From Pleurodeles waltl (lineage: Eukaryota > Chordata > Amphibia > Caudata > Salamandridae), in the NCBI RefSeq assembly GCF_031143425.1, contig NC_090451.1, positions 354,834,339 through 354,898,338 of the forward strand: 64,000 bases of DNA, in the 5' to 3' direction. Under the pieces are notes generated by a model. That model had not been told where the DNA came from. It saw only the letters and a program-made list of their open reading frames with translations, and did not search any database. Position numbers and translations under genes: made by a program. Positions 44,454 to 55,329 of the stretch are shown one piece after another; within the stretch, counting starts at the first letter, position 1; each line of letters begins with the position of its first letter.

Positions 44454-45193
44454 GGCACGTCCGCAATAACCACATTATTGGTGCCATTGATGGTAACCAT
44501 GTGGCATTTGTCCCCCCCACCGAAGGAATGAACAGGTGTACAGAAACCGCAAAAGCTACCATTCTATGAATGTGCAGATGGGGTGTTTGGCAGACCAGTA
44601 CATCTCCCATGTGAATGCCAAGTACCCTGGCTCTGTGCATGACGCTTACATTTTGAGGAATAGCAGCATCCCTTATGTGATGGGGCAACTCCAGAGGCAC
44701 CGTGTGTGGCTAATAGGTGAGCCCAAGGTCCCCACACAGTTTAAATAGGTGTCTGGGTATGGGAGAGTCCTTAATGGTTGGAGGATGTCTAACAGTTGTC
44801 CCTCGATATTTGCAGGTGACTGGTTACCCCAACCTGTCATGGCTACTGACCCCAGTGAGGAATCCCAGGACAAGGGCAGAGGAATGCTACAATGAGGCAC
44901 ATGGGTGAACTAGGAGGATAATAGACCACACCTTCGGCCTCCTGAAGGCTAGATTCCGGTTTCTCCATCTGACAGGTGGCTCCCTATACTACTCCCCGAA
45001 GGCGTGCCAGATCATCGTGGCATGCTGTATGTTGCACAACCTGGCTTTGCGACGTCAGGTGCCTTTTCTGCAGGAGGATGGGCCTGATGCTGGTCTTGTG
45101 GCAGCTGTGCAGCCTGTGGACAGTGAAGAAGAGGATGCAGAAGAAGAAGATATAGACAACCGAAACAACATCATCATGCAATACTTCCAGTGA
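44454..45193 (+). pseudogene. PIF/Harbinger DDE transposase, N-terminally incomplete and broken
   Basis: An exon after CTCCATAG (44454-44716) encodes IIGAIDGNHVAF (first catalytic Asp in DGxH) and, after a shift at a C7 run near 44511-44517, YRNRKSYHSMNVQMGCLAD and KYPGSVHDAYIL (second Asp). An intron of 99 bp (44717-44815, GT...AG) precedes an exon with GYPNLSWLLTPV, a stop near 44908 and TFGLLKARFRFLHL. The third catalytic Glu (usually IERTFG) is Asp (IIDHTFG). The frame ends after DSEEEDAEEEDIDNRNNI with a stop at about 45191. No N-terminal helix-turn-helix exon was recognised upstream. Confidence 0.85.
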
Positions 45194-45654
45194 GACACAG
45201 GTAAGAGGATGGCACTGCTTCTCACATCTCATACTACTGTAGGACATAGGATAAATCTGCCTTTTTACCTCTGTGTATGGACCCTGACATGTCACTTTGC
45301 CTTTCCATTTCACAGATCTGGGTCCCACTTTGTGCCCTCTGCTATATTTACTGCTGCCCAACAACTGAGTAACATTGGTATGTGAACATTGACATTGCTA
45401 TATTTCTGAAAGGTTGCAATTACACATTTGTAAAAGTACAGACTGACTCAAGATTGATTTGTGATTCAAGGGTGTTTATTTCTGTGTTAATAAGTGGAGG
45501 GGGATGTGCAATGGGCTGGGGTGATGGTGGAGGAATGTCCATGGTAGAGTTCAGTCTGTTGGTCTCACAGGTGCATAGTCCAAGGGGGTATAGGAAGGGG
45601 AGCAATGGCAGTTCAAGGGGGACAGGGTGACATCGTGGGACAGAAGGATGACAA

Positions 45655-47172
45655 TCAGGAGAGTGTTATTTCCTGGCGGGGTTCTTGGCAATGTTCTCTG
45701 TCTTGTTCCTGGATCTCAAGGACCGTTTGTGGCGTGGTTCTCCTTCTGCAGGGGGTGGGGTGCTGGTGGATCGTTGTTCCAGGTGGTGGGGCCTCCTGTA
45801 TACTAGCGGAGGTGGAGGGCTGTTCATCGCTCAGGCTAGTGTCAGGGGCCTGTTTGTGTGCCACTGTGTCCCTCATGGTGTTGGCCAGGTCTGCCAGCAC
45901 CCCTGCAATGGTGACCAGGGTGGTGTTGATGGGCTTTAAGTCCTCCCTGATCCCCAGGTAGTGTTCCTCCTGCAGCTGCTGGGTCTCCTAAAACTTGGCC
46001 AGTACCATGCCCATGGTCTCCTTGGAATGATGGTATGCTCCCATGATGTTGGAGAGTGCCTCGTGGAGAGTGGGTTCCCTGGGCCGGTCCTCCCCCTGTA
46101 GCACAGCAGTCCTCCCAACTTCCCTGTTATTCTGTGCCTCGGTCCCCTGAACCGTGTGCCCACTGCCACTGACCCCAGGTCCCTGATTGTCTTGGGTTGG
46201 TGGGTTTGGCTGAGGTCCCTGCAGTGCTGATTGACGTGTCCTGGGGACAGAGGGATGGGCCCGCTGGGAAGGTGCTGTGGTGGTGTCTCCTGAGGGGGAG
46301 GCTCAGTGGTAGCTTGTGACTGTGGCAGGGGAACTGACTGTCCAGAGGTCCCTGATGGGCCGGGCTGGTCATCCAGATCCAGGCGTGCAGAGCTGCTGTT
46401 GTCACTGTGGGCCTCTTCTGGGGGGGACGGGACTGGATTTGTCTGGCACCTCCTGTCCGTTGACATTGGGTATGGGTCCTGTTGGGGTGTAAATGCATAG
46501 TTTTATTATCTGTGTGTGCAATCTTGTGCATTGGGTGAGTTACCCTCTACTCCTGTGCTTGACTTGTTGTGTTTGCCATTGTGTGATTAGTGTTTTGGGG
46601 TCTGTGTGGGTGTCTGTACTGGACATGCTTTGGCAATAGGTGTTCATGTTTGGTGTTGCATGCAGGGCTTGGTATTGAGATGGCTGGGTTGTGATAGTGG
46701 GGCATAAGTGAGGTGTTGGGAGTGATGGGGGTGAGGAGGAGGGTGGGGGTATGAGATGTCATGCAGGTGGGGTGGGGGGATATGGTAATTAAGATTTGAC
46801 TTACCAGAGTCCAGTCCTCCTGCTACTACTGCGAGGCCCTAAGGATGCAGTATTGCCAAGACTTGCTCCTCCCATGTTGTTAGGAGGTGGGGGTCCACCG
46901 CCAGTCCTCTGTACAGCAATCTGGTGTCTGGATACCACGGAACGCACCTTCCTCCGTAGGTCGTTCCACCTCTTCCTGATGTCATTCCGTGTTCTTGGAT
47001 TCTGTCCCACTGCGTTGACCCTGTCGACGATTATCCGCCATAGCTACATCTTCCTAGCAATGGAGGTGTGCTGCACCTGTGATCCGAAAAGCTGTGGCTC
47101 GACCCAGATGATTTCCTCCACCATGACCCTGAGCTCCTCTTCAGAAAAATTGGGGTGTCTCTGAGGTGCCAT
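45655..47172 (-). pseudogene. Myb/SANT-like Harbinger-associated protein, right gene
   Basis: Starting at Met 47172 (MAPQRHPNFSEEELRVMVEEI), the frame hits a stop near 47043 and continues as LWRIIVDRVNAVGQNPRTR then RKRWNDLRRKVRS, completing a SANT/Myb-like domain. A donor (GGTAAGT near 46800) and an acceptor (CAACAG near 46473) delimit an intron. The second exon (46466-45936, then 45900-45655) is Pro/Gln/Ser-rich with EEAHSDNSSSARLDLDDQPG. The single internal stop makes this copy a pseudogene, or possibly a sequence error. It is clearly different from the left gene. Confidence 0.75.
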
Positions 47173-47461
47173 GATGTGGTATGGGTGATGTGTGAGGTGA
47201 TGTTTGTTGTGCTGTGTGAATGTGTTGGTGTGTGTTCTTTGAGGTGCATGGATGTTGTATGAGTGATGGTGTGGTGTGCTTGTGGATGCTGGTGTAGTGT
47301 TAGCTATTCTCTCTCTGTGCTTCTTCACAAAAAATGTTGTTTTAAGGGGTTGTGGGTAATGTGGGTGTTTGTTTTATAGTGGTGTGGGTGTTGTGTGTGT
47401 ATGTGTATCAGTTGTGTGTATTTCGATTTGCCCAATGTGGTTGTGTTTTGTAAGTGTGTGT

Positions 47462-47760
47462 CTATTTTGAGCGCGGCGGTGTGTACCGCCAATGGATTAC
47501 CGCGGTTGAAAGACAGCTGCGTTGATTTGTGGGTATTGATAGTGTGGGCGTATTTTTGTTGGTGTGACAGCGTGGGTTTTGCTATCGTCAGTTTATCACT
47601 GACCTTTGGTGTGGCGGACTTGTGTGGGTGTCTGTATTGTGGCAGATTACGAGATGTGGGTCGTAATGCCTGTTGCGGATTTCCGCCGCGCCCATGGTAT
47701 GTTGGCAGCCTTCAGCACGGTGGTAAGTGGGATTTACCGCCAGGGTTGTAATGAGGGCCG
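47462..47760 (-). repeat. Right terminal inverted repeat and subterminal GCGGT array
   Basis: From GCGCGGCGGTGTGTACCGCC to the terminal CCGCCAGGGTTGTAATGAG, with several intervening GCGG/CCGCC motifs. Its outer 20 bp match the left terminus in inverted orientation with one or two differences. Confidence 0.8.
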
Positions 47761-47764
47761 AAGT

Positions 47765-48310
47765 CTTAACTATTGACTGGATATTTACATTACATCTTAT
47801 ACACTATTCATAAATTCAGTAGAGTGAAGAAAATGTCTCTTTTTGTGGCATTTAACTTCACCTCCATGTTCGACCCAGTGCCCAAGACACCACCTCAGGG
47901 AAAAGTTAACAACTATGGGCATGGACTCAGCCCCATAGCAACACAGCAAGATGATGAATGAAGTGCTGAAACGTTTCCACCACTCACCCCAAGTCACAGA
48001 TCTGGGTTAAATCCATTGTTCTTTTGCTCACAATGCCACTGCAGTTTGCCTAGCTGTATGTAAATCAGTCTTGACCCTGTCCCCCATGGGAACAGTCCAG
48101 CCCGAACTGCCAGGTCAGATCCTCCCTCGACTGCAAACAAGCATCCTGGGACTGGTTTCGGGGTATCACCCCTCATCAGCCTGGCTAGCTTGAATCCAAT
48201 GGCACAGTGACCAAGGGACCCATGTCTGGGCATACCCTGGCCATTTAGGGCTAACATGGCAACACAACAAGATGATAGACCGAGTGCTGAAACTGTGCTG
48301 CCAAGGTCGC
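47765..48310 (-). repeat. Satellite-2-like repeat: one ~321-bp unit plus partial flanking units
   Basis: ACACAGCAAGATGATG...GAGTGCTGAAAC-like sequence occurs at 47941 and again at 48262 (ACACAACAAGATGAT...GAGTGCTGAAAC), a spacing of 321 bp. This marks one complete unit and the start of the next. The unit carries a hammerhead motif on minus (48193-48139). Newt satellite 2 has a unit of about 330 bp and a hammerhead, by published description that I recall. Units here are few and diverged, so this looks like a dispersed relative, not a satellite block. Confidence 0.6.
48139..48193 (-). ncRNA. Hammerhead ribozyme motif, type I, newt-satellite-like
   Basis: On minus: box CTGATGA (48180-48174), stem II GGGG/CCCC (48173-48170 with 48164-48161) and loop TGATA, then GAAA (48160-48157). 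Stem III is only 2 bp (A-T, C-G) with a CA loop, and the cleavage triplet is GTC, with the scissile bond expected between 48151 and 48150. Stem I pairs GG/CC, mismatch A/A, CC/GG, then an internal loop and CAAGC/GCTTG (48193-48189 with 48143-48139). All core positions fit the consensus. A very short stem III with a long, interrupted stem I is the form described for newt satellite 2 ribozymes. Activity is not shown. Confidence 0.8.
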
Positions 48311-48737
48311 CAAAAAACTGTATTTTGTGATAAAACTGGGTGCAGGTGCTTTCAGTCAGGTGTGGTGTATGTCAGATTTCACCAGGAATTTTTACACAGA
48401 GACAAAAACGCTCATATACTCACTCACTCTCTCTGTTTGGAAATACTTTAAAAAAAAAAAAAAAAAAAATGCTTATCATTTCACAAAATAATGTGCTTTC
48501 TCTTTTCTTAGCACCCCTACCACTTCGCATACCTCTTTCCACTGCTCCCTTAAACCCCTCTCATGTGCCCTGCATGTCATACAATGTATTTTATCATTAT
48601 GTGCCAGCGTGATTATTGGGAAATCTTAAGCTCACCTGTCTCCAAGTATAACTGACCAAGCTACGCCCATGACCACTGTCTTGCCTCTTAGTTCACTAAT
48701 GGGTGATGTTTAAAAACTCTCACTTTTTATAAGTATT
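48311..48737. other. Non-coding interval with an A20 run
   Basis: No gene. A run of 20 A at 48450-48469 could be a retroposed tail on plus, but no matching target duplication was found. Ends with GTATT (48733-48737), the target duplication of the following LTR. Confidence 0.5.
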
Positions 48738-51402
48738 TTTAGGAAGTTGGCTCTGTATATACTATTTCAAAGTAAGAAATAGTGTGCACAGAGTCCAAGG
48801 GTTCCCCTTAGAGGTAAAATAGTGGCAAAAAGATCATTCTTATGCTCTATTTTGTGGTAGGGTGGTCGAGCAGTAGGCTTATCAGAGGGTAGTGTTAAGC
48901 ATTTGCTGTACACACACACAGGCAATAAATGAGGAACACACACTCAAAGACTTACTCCAGGCCAATAGGTTTTTATATAGAAAAATATATTTTCTTAGTT
49001 TATTTTAAGAACCACAGGTTCAAGATTTACAAGTAATACTTTAAATGAAAGGTATTTCACTTAGGTACTCTAGGAACTTTGAATAATCACAATAGCATGT
49101 ACAGTCTTGGTATAAATGTCAATAAGCTATTTTAAAAGTGGACACAGTGCAAAAATCAACAGTTCCAGGTGAGGTAAGTAAAGGTTAAGTTCACAGGTAA
49201 GTAAAAGACTTACAAGTCTCAAAGTGGGGTCCAAGGTAGCCCACCGTTGGGGGTTCAAGGCAACCCCAAATTTACCACACCAGCAGCTCAGGGCCGGTCA
49301 CGTGCAGAGGTCAAAGAGGTGCCCAAAACACATAGGCTTCAATGGAGAACAGGGGTGCCCCGGTTCCAGTCTGCCAGCAGGTAAGTACCCGCGTCCTCGG
49401 GGGGCAGACCAGGGGGGTTTTGTAGGACACTGGGGGGTGGGGGGCACAATCGGGCACAGAAAGTACACCCTCAGCGGCACAGGGGTGGTCCGGTGCAGAG
49501 TGCAAACAGGTGTCGGGTTTTGTATAGGAAGTAATGGGGAGACCCGGGGGTCTCTTCAACAATGCAGGCAGCCACGGGGGGCTCCTCGGGGTAGCCACCA
49601 CCTGGGCTAGGCAGAGGGTTGCTCCTGCACTGGAGTTCGGTTCCTTCAGGTCCTGGGGGCTGCGGGTGCAGTGCTGGTTCCAGGCGTCGGGTACCTTGTT
49701 ACAGGCAGTAGCGGTCAGGGGGAGCCTCTGGATTTCTTCCGCAGGCGTCACTGTGGGGGTTCAGGGGGGTCGTCTCTGGCTACTCACGGGCTTGCAGTCG
49801 CCGGGCAGTCCTCCCTGTGGTGTTGGTTTTCCGCAGGTCGAGCCGGGGGCGTTGGGTGCAGAGTGGAAAGTCTCACGCTTCCGGTGGGAAACGAGAAGTC
49901 CTTAAAGTTGTTTTTGTTGCAAGAAAGTTGCAGGTTGTTGAACAGGGCTGCTGTTCACGGGAGCTTCTTGGTCCTTGGTTGCAGGGCAGTCCTCTGAGGC
50001 TTCAGAGGTCGCTGGTCCCTGTTGGATGCGCCGCTGTAGCAGTTTTCTTCGCAGTTGGGAGACAGGCCAGTAGGGCTGGGTCCAAAGCAGTTGTCTCCAT
50101 CTTCACTGCAGGGCTTCAAGGTTAGCAGTCCTTCTTCTTGTTAAGGTTGCAGGAATCTAGTTTCCTAGGTTCTGGGGAGCCACTAAATACTGAACTTAGG
50201 GGTGTGTTTAGGTCTGGAAGGGCAGTAGCCAATGGCTACTGTCCTTGAGGGTGGCTACACCCTCTTTGTGCCTCCTCCCTGTGGGGAGGGGGGCACATCC
50301 CTAATCCTATTAGAGGAATCCTCCACCCACAAGATGGAGGATTTCTAAAAGTAAGATCCACCTCAGCTCAGGACACCTTAGGGGCTGTCCTGACTGGTGG
50401 GTGACTCCTCCTTGTTTTCGTAATTATCTCCTCCAGCCTTGCCGCCAAAAGTGGGGGCAGTGGCCGGAGGGGCGGGCATCTCCACTAGCTGGTATGCCCT
50501 GTGGCGCTGTAACAAAGGGGGTGCGCCTTTGAGGCTCAAAGCCAGGTGTTACAGTTCCTGCAGCAGGGGCAGGTGAGAAGCACCTCCACCCAGTACAGGC
50601 TTTGTTCCTGGCCACAGAATGACAAAGGCACTCTCCCCATATGGCCAGCAACATGTCTGGTGTGTGGCAGGCTGGCAGAAACTTGTCAACCTACACTGGA
50701 AGTCGGTAAGTTTTCAGGGGGCATCTCTAAGATACCCTCTGGCTGTATTTTACAATAAATTGCACACTGGCATCAGTGTGCGTTTATTGTGCTGATACCA
50801 AACCTCCCAGTTTTCAGTGTAGCCATTATAGAACTGTGGAGTTCATGTTTGACAGACCCCCAGACCATATACTCTTATGGCTACCCTGCACTTACAATGT
50901 TTAAGGTTTTGCTTAGACACTGTAGGGGCATAGTGCTCATGCACCTATGCCCTCACCTGTGGTATAGTGCACCCTGCCTTAGGGCTGTAAGGCCTGCTAG
51001 AGGGGTGACTTACCTATGTCACAGGCAGTGTGAGGATGGCATGGCACTCTGAGGGGAGGGCCATGCCGTCTTAGTCATTTTCTCCCCACCAGCACACACA
51101 AGCTGTGACGCAGTGTGCATGTGCTGAGTGAGGGGTCCCTAGGGTGGCATAAGACATGCTGCAGCCCTTAGAGACCTTCCCTGGCATCAGGGCCCTTGGT
51201 ACCAGGGGTACCAGTTACAAGGGATTTACCAGAGTGCCAGGGTTGTGCCAATTGTGGAGACAAAGGTACAGTTTAGGGAAAGAACACTGGTGCTGGGGCC
51301 TGGTTAGCAGGGTCCCAGCACACTTTCAAATCATAACTTAGCATCAGCAAAGGCAAAAAGTCGGGGGGTAACCCTGCCAAGGAGGCATTTCCTTACAGTA
51401 TT
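48733..51402 (-). mobile_element. LTR-A copy 3, solo LTR with 5-bp target duplication
   Basis: The LTR spans 48738-51397 (2660 bp): low-coordinate edge TTTAGGAAGTTGG (TGTAGG with G to T), high-coordinate edge CATTTCCTTACA. It is flanked by GTATT at 48733-48737 and 51398-51402. AATAAA on minus at 49004-48999. No internal region, so it is a solo LTR left by LTR-LTR recombination. Its internal organisation matches copy 2 throughout. Short frames at 49224-50125 are from GC-rich LTR sequence. Confidence 0.9.
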
Positions 51403-51525
51403 TCTTAGTGCAGTGCTACAAAGTGATGTATTAATGTCTAAGTTTTCATATGTAAAAACTTTTTTAAACTTTGAAGAGGCGTTGACATTCTATGTGATGT
51501 TTTGGTATACGATTTACATAGCAAG
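51403..51525. other. Short AT-rich flank between LTR-A and DIRS-A
   Basis: No gene or repeat recognised. The outermost terminal repeat expected for DIRS-A is absent here, so DIRS-A is truncated at about 51526. Confidence 0.4.
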
Positions 51526-51650
51526 TGTTGGGCTCGGAGTTTTACAAGTTGTTTTTCTTCTAAGAAGTCTTTTCGGAGTCACAGGATCGAGTGACTCCTC
51601 CTCTCGGTTCCATTGCGCATGGGCATCAACTTGTTAGATTGTTTTCCCGC
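51526..51650 (+). repeat. DIRS-A left inverted terminal repeat
   Basis: TGTTGGGCTCGGAG...GTTAGATTGTTTTCC is mirrored by the reverse complement at 60423-60541 and repeated directly at 60719-60842 in DIRS-B. It includes CATTGCGCATGGGCATC. Confidence 0.85.
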
Positions 51651-51778
51651 AGAGGGTGAAGGAAGGAGTGATAGAATATAGAAATACAAAGATATGTCCA
51701 TGCAAATGTAAATGTATATACATATATACAAATGTAAAAAACTTAAACTGCTACAGGCTTCCCGGAAGGAGGGAGGGT

Positions 51779-51829
51779 GCATGCGAATCTGCAGCACTAC
51801 ATGCCACCAACAGATGTACACTGGGTAAG
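51779..51829 (+). repeat. DIRS-A internal complementary region
   Basis: GCATGCGAATCTGC...ACACTGGGTAAG corresponds to 60972-61024 in DIRS-B, which is complementary to that element's outermost terminus. Such a region templates joining of DIRS ends during replication, as known for the family. Here its terminal partner has been lost. Confidence 0.65.
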
Positions 51830-53324
51830 CAATATTTTCGGACTGATGGCATGTGTAGCTGCAGATACACATGCTATGCATAGACTACAAAGCGGTTAGT
51901 CCTCCCAAAAAGCGGTGGCTACCCTGTAGGAGTTGAAGTTGTTTGAAATTATGTCTTTAAGACAGCCTGGCTGTAGGAGGCTGGCCTGGTTTGTAGTGGG
52001 TACCTTGGGTACTTACACCTTATACCAGGTCTAGTTATCCCTTATTAGTGAATTGTAGTAGTGTTCTAGCAGCTTAGGCTGATAGTGTAGCTATAGCAGA
52101 GCAGCTTAGGCTGAACTAGGAGACATGCAAAGCTCCTGAAATACCACTTATAGTTACACACTACTTCTACACAAGTAAGACAATACTCAGAGTTAGCAAA
52201 AATAAAGTTATTTGGGTGACAGTACCATAAATATCTTAGAGACAATACTCCTTCTGGGGGTAAGTATTATACACTAGACACCAAAATTATACAAGTAAAT
52301 AGTCATAGGATAGTGCAAACAATAGGAAATGCTGTAGAATGCAATGGGAGAAAAAAAGGTCTAGGGGCAACACAAACCATATACTAAGAGTGGAATGCGA
52401 ATCACGAATTTCCCCCTAGACAAGTGTAGTGTGTTGCTGGGAGATTAAGGATAGAGTAAAGGTAAGTAAATTACCCCACCCCAGAGCCCAGAAAAGCAGG
52501 AGTAAAGTAATGCAAGTTTCCTTAGGACACACTACACCGTTTTGGGGAGTTTGCAGCAGCCAACCAAGTCTGCAAAGAACTGCTGGATTATTGGACCTGA
52601 AGGCCTGCAAAGGAAGGGGATCAAGTCCAGAAGTCGAAAGAAGTTCCAGGAAGGACAGGAGTCCCTGCCAACCCAGAAGAGGGTGCAAAAGAAGAGTCCC
52701 TGGTTAGTCGAAGACTGCAGGAATACACCGTAGGAAGATGCCAGCGGGTCCCTGCGTGGTGCAAAAGATGTCCCACAGCGTGAAGATCGTTGCAGACGAG
52801 ATTTCCTGTTGGAAGTAGCCAACAAGTCTTGGCTACAACAAAAGTACGTTTTGCTTCAAAATGGCGCTCGGTGGACCCAGGAGGGACCTGGGGGTCTTAA
52901 CTCTGTGTGAGAAGGAAGAGGGGACTCTCAGCACTTCAGAGAGCCCTCAGGATGCAAGCAAGCCAGCACCCCTAGGAGTCGCAGGATCCGGGTTCAAAGA
53001 AGGTGCAAAACGCGGTTGATGCAGCACAACAAAAGAAGATCCCACGCCGCCAAAAACCAACTCAGCGAGTTGAGCGTCGCAGGGTGGAGTGCTGGGGACC
53101 TGGGCCAGGCTGTGCACATAGGGATTTTGCAAAGAGTGCACAGAGGCCCCAGGAAGCGAAGAAGATGCATTATACAGGGGTACCGTCGCTCTCAGGGAAG
53201 GCAAGGTCTTACTTCCTCCAAATTGCGTCAGCAGGACCTCAGGACAGTCTATGTTGATGATGTCCACTCTCTGTGTCCATAGGAGCAAGCTCATCGCTGT
53301 GAGAGGAGTTCCAGGGTACCAGTC

Positions 53325-53802
53325 GTCGTCTTGGAAGGTTTTTACTTTCTTTGCCGACCGGGACGGACATGTCTGATCCCTTACCTTATGGGTAACAATA
53401 GGTTGGACATTTAATTCCAATAATATGGAAAGACAATCAATTTAAAGACCATGCAAATATAAGCCCTGAAGAAGTCCTCTTGTATAGGACGAAACGCGTT
53501 GGCTGATTGCTCATTTGTGTAAGAAAAAGCAAAAATAAAAAATGAAGATGGTTAAATGACAACGTTGTGTTACTGGACTTTACTGCCTTTGCGCAGTGGT
53601 GCACTATCCATTACTTTTTGCATTTAATCCTTTCAGGATTGCCCTTTTGGTGGTAGGTGCTGTGGTTTGTGCACAGGTATAGCCATAGATATTGGGCGAC
53701 AATACAGTTCACAGAGTTTTAATACTTATAGTAGTCCAAGACAGGTGCATTTTGTAAAGCTTTAACCCACCACCAATCCAGTAGCAAGTCGTCTTGGAAG
53801 GT
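53325..53802 (+). mobile_element. 448-bp retroposed insert in LTR-G, Penelope-like/retrozyme-like, with 15-bp target duplication
   Basis: GTCGTCTTGGAAGGT at 53325-53339 and 53788-53802 flanks an insert absent from the other LTR-G copies. The insert carries a hammerhead-like motif (53462-53504) followed by AATAAA (about 53531). Hammerheads occur in Penelope-like elements of vertebrates; none of their proteins is encoded here, so it would be a truncated or non-autonomous copy. Confidence 0.7.
53462..53504 (+). ncRNA. Hammerhead-like ribozyme motif with self-complementary stem III
   Basis: Stem I AGCC (53462-53465) pairs with GGCT (53501-53504). The box CTGAAGA (53466-53472) fits CUGANGA. One extra A (53473) precedes stem II GTCC/GGAC (53474-53477, 53487-53490). 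GAAA (53491-53494) follows. ACGCGT (53494-53499) is palindromic and could give stem III only between two molecules. The expected cut is after T53500 (GTT triplet). The extra A departs from the consensus and may reduce activity. Confidence 0.6.
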
Positions 53803-55329
53803 GCCTGCTTGGAGCAGGAAAGTGACTCCATCACTCCACAGGAGATTTCTTCGGTCCTTCTGGTGCAGGATGAAGACAGGGAGTCCCCAGAGCGTGCACC
53901 CCGTGGAAACTGTTGCTGACTTGGAGCTCAGGTTGCTGAAGAAAAGTGTCTATTGTAGACACTTTGTTGCAGTTACAGCGTTTCTTGGAGCAGGCTGCGG
54001 TTGATCTGAGGTCAGAACAGTCTGAAGTTGTTGCAGAGGATTCCTGAAGGAAACTTGCAAGCAGAATCTGAAGAGAACCCACAGGAGAGACCCTAAATAG
54101 ACCTGAGAGGGGGATTGGCTACCTTATCAGCTAAGGACCTATAAGGAGGGGTCTCCGATGTCACCTGCTGGCACTGCCCACTCAGAGCCCTCCAGAGTGC
54201 CCCCACACCCTGCAAAGCAGGATGGCTGAAGTCTGGGACACACTGGAGGAGCTCTGGGCACCACCCCTAGGGTGGTGATGGAGAGGGGAGCGGTCACCAT
54301 CTGTGCCCTTCAAAGCATTTCCAGAGGCTGGGGGAGGCTACCCCTCACCGCCCTGTAACACCTATTTCCGAAGGGAGAGGGTGTAACACCCTGCTCTTAG
54401 AGGAAATGATTTGTTCTGCCTTCCTGGGACTTGGCTGCCCAGACACCAGGAGGGCAGAACCCTCTCTGTGAGGTGGCAGCAGCTGTAGCTGCAGTGCAAG
54501 CCTCAGAGAGCTGGTTTGGCAAGACTGGGGGTCATTGGTAGAGCCCCCAGGATGCATGGAATTGGCTCCCCAATACCAGAATTGGAATGGGGGACATTTC
54601 TATGATCTTAGACATGTTACATGGCCATATTCGGAGTTACCATTGTGAAGCTACATATAGGTATTGACCTATACGTAGTGCACACGTGTAATGGGGTCCC
54701 CGCACTCACAAAGTCCGGGGGAATGGCCCTGAACTATGTGGGGGCACCTTGGCTAGTGCCAGGGTGCCCTCACACTTAGTAACTTTGCACCTAACCTTCA
54801 GCAAGTGAAGGTTAGACATATAGGTGACTTATAAGTTACTTAAGAGCAGTGAAAATGGCTGTGAAATAACATGTGCCTTATTTCACGCAGGCTGCAATGC
54901 CAGTCCTGTGTAAGGGTTTGTCTGAGCTCCCTATGGGTGGCAAAAGAAATGCTGCAGCCCATATGGATCTTCTGAAACCCCAATGCTCTAGGTACCTAGG
55001 TACCATATACTAGGGACTTATAAGTGAGGTCGAGTATGCCAATTGAAATTGGTAAATTAAATCTCTGGCCTACAGTGACAAATTTAAAAGCAGAGAGCAT
55101 ACACACTGAGGTTCTGGTTAGCAGAGCCTCAGTGACACAGTTAGGCACTACACGCATACACATTAGGCCATAAATTATGAGCACTGGTGTCCTGGCTAGC
55201 AGGATCCCAGTGACACATAAAAACACACTGACACACACTCACAAACAGGCCAAAAGTGGGGGTAACCATGCTAGAAAGAGGCTACTTTCCTACACTGGCC
55301 TACAGGGGCTTGTTGTTGTGAGAAAACAT

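Larger units (their letters stand above)
39884..47757. mobile_element. PIF/Harbinger DNA transposon with transposase and two Myb/SANT-like genes
   Basis: Terminal inverted repeats bracket 7.9 kb. Left (plus) has TTCATTACAACCCTGGCGGT and right (minus) has CTCATTACAACCCTGGCGGT. Inside are a transposase on plus (44454-45193), one SANT gene on minus to its left (44050-40996) and another on minus to its right (47172-45655). Both ends hold dense GGCGGT/ACCGCC repeats. A TAA abuts GGCC on the left, but no matching target triplet is evident on the right. Exact outer edges are uncertain by a few bases. Confidence 0.9.
51967..55299 (-). mobile_element. Solo LTR-G inserted in DIRS-A, with 5-bp target duplication
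   Basis: The LTR spans 51972-55294 (3323 bp), TGTAGGAGGCTGGCC to CTTTCCTACA, flanked by CTGGC at 51967-51971 and 55295-55299. DIRS sequence resumes immediately on both sides. It contains a further 448-bp insertion (53340-53787), so the LTR proper is about 2.86 kb. Same orientation as the 5' LTR at 32694-35147. No internal region is present. Confidence 0.95.

Noticed and set aside
48450..48469. A20 run as a processed pseudogene tail
   Set aside because: No upstream coding similarity and no flanking target duplication found.
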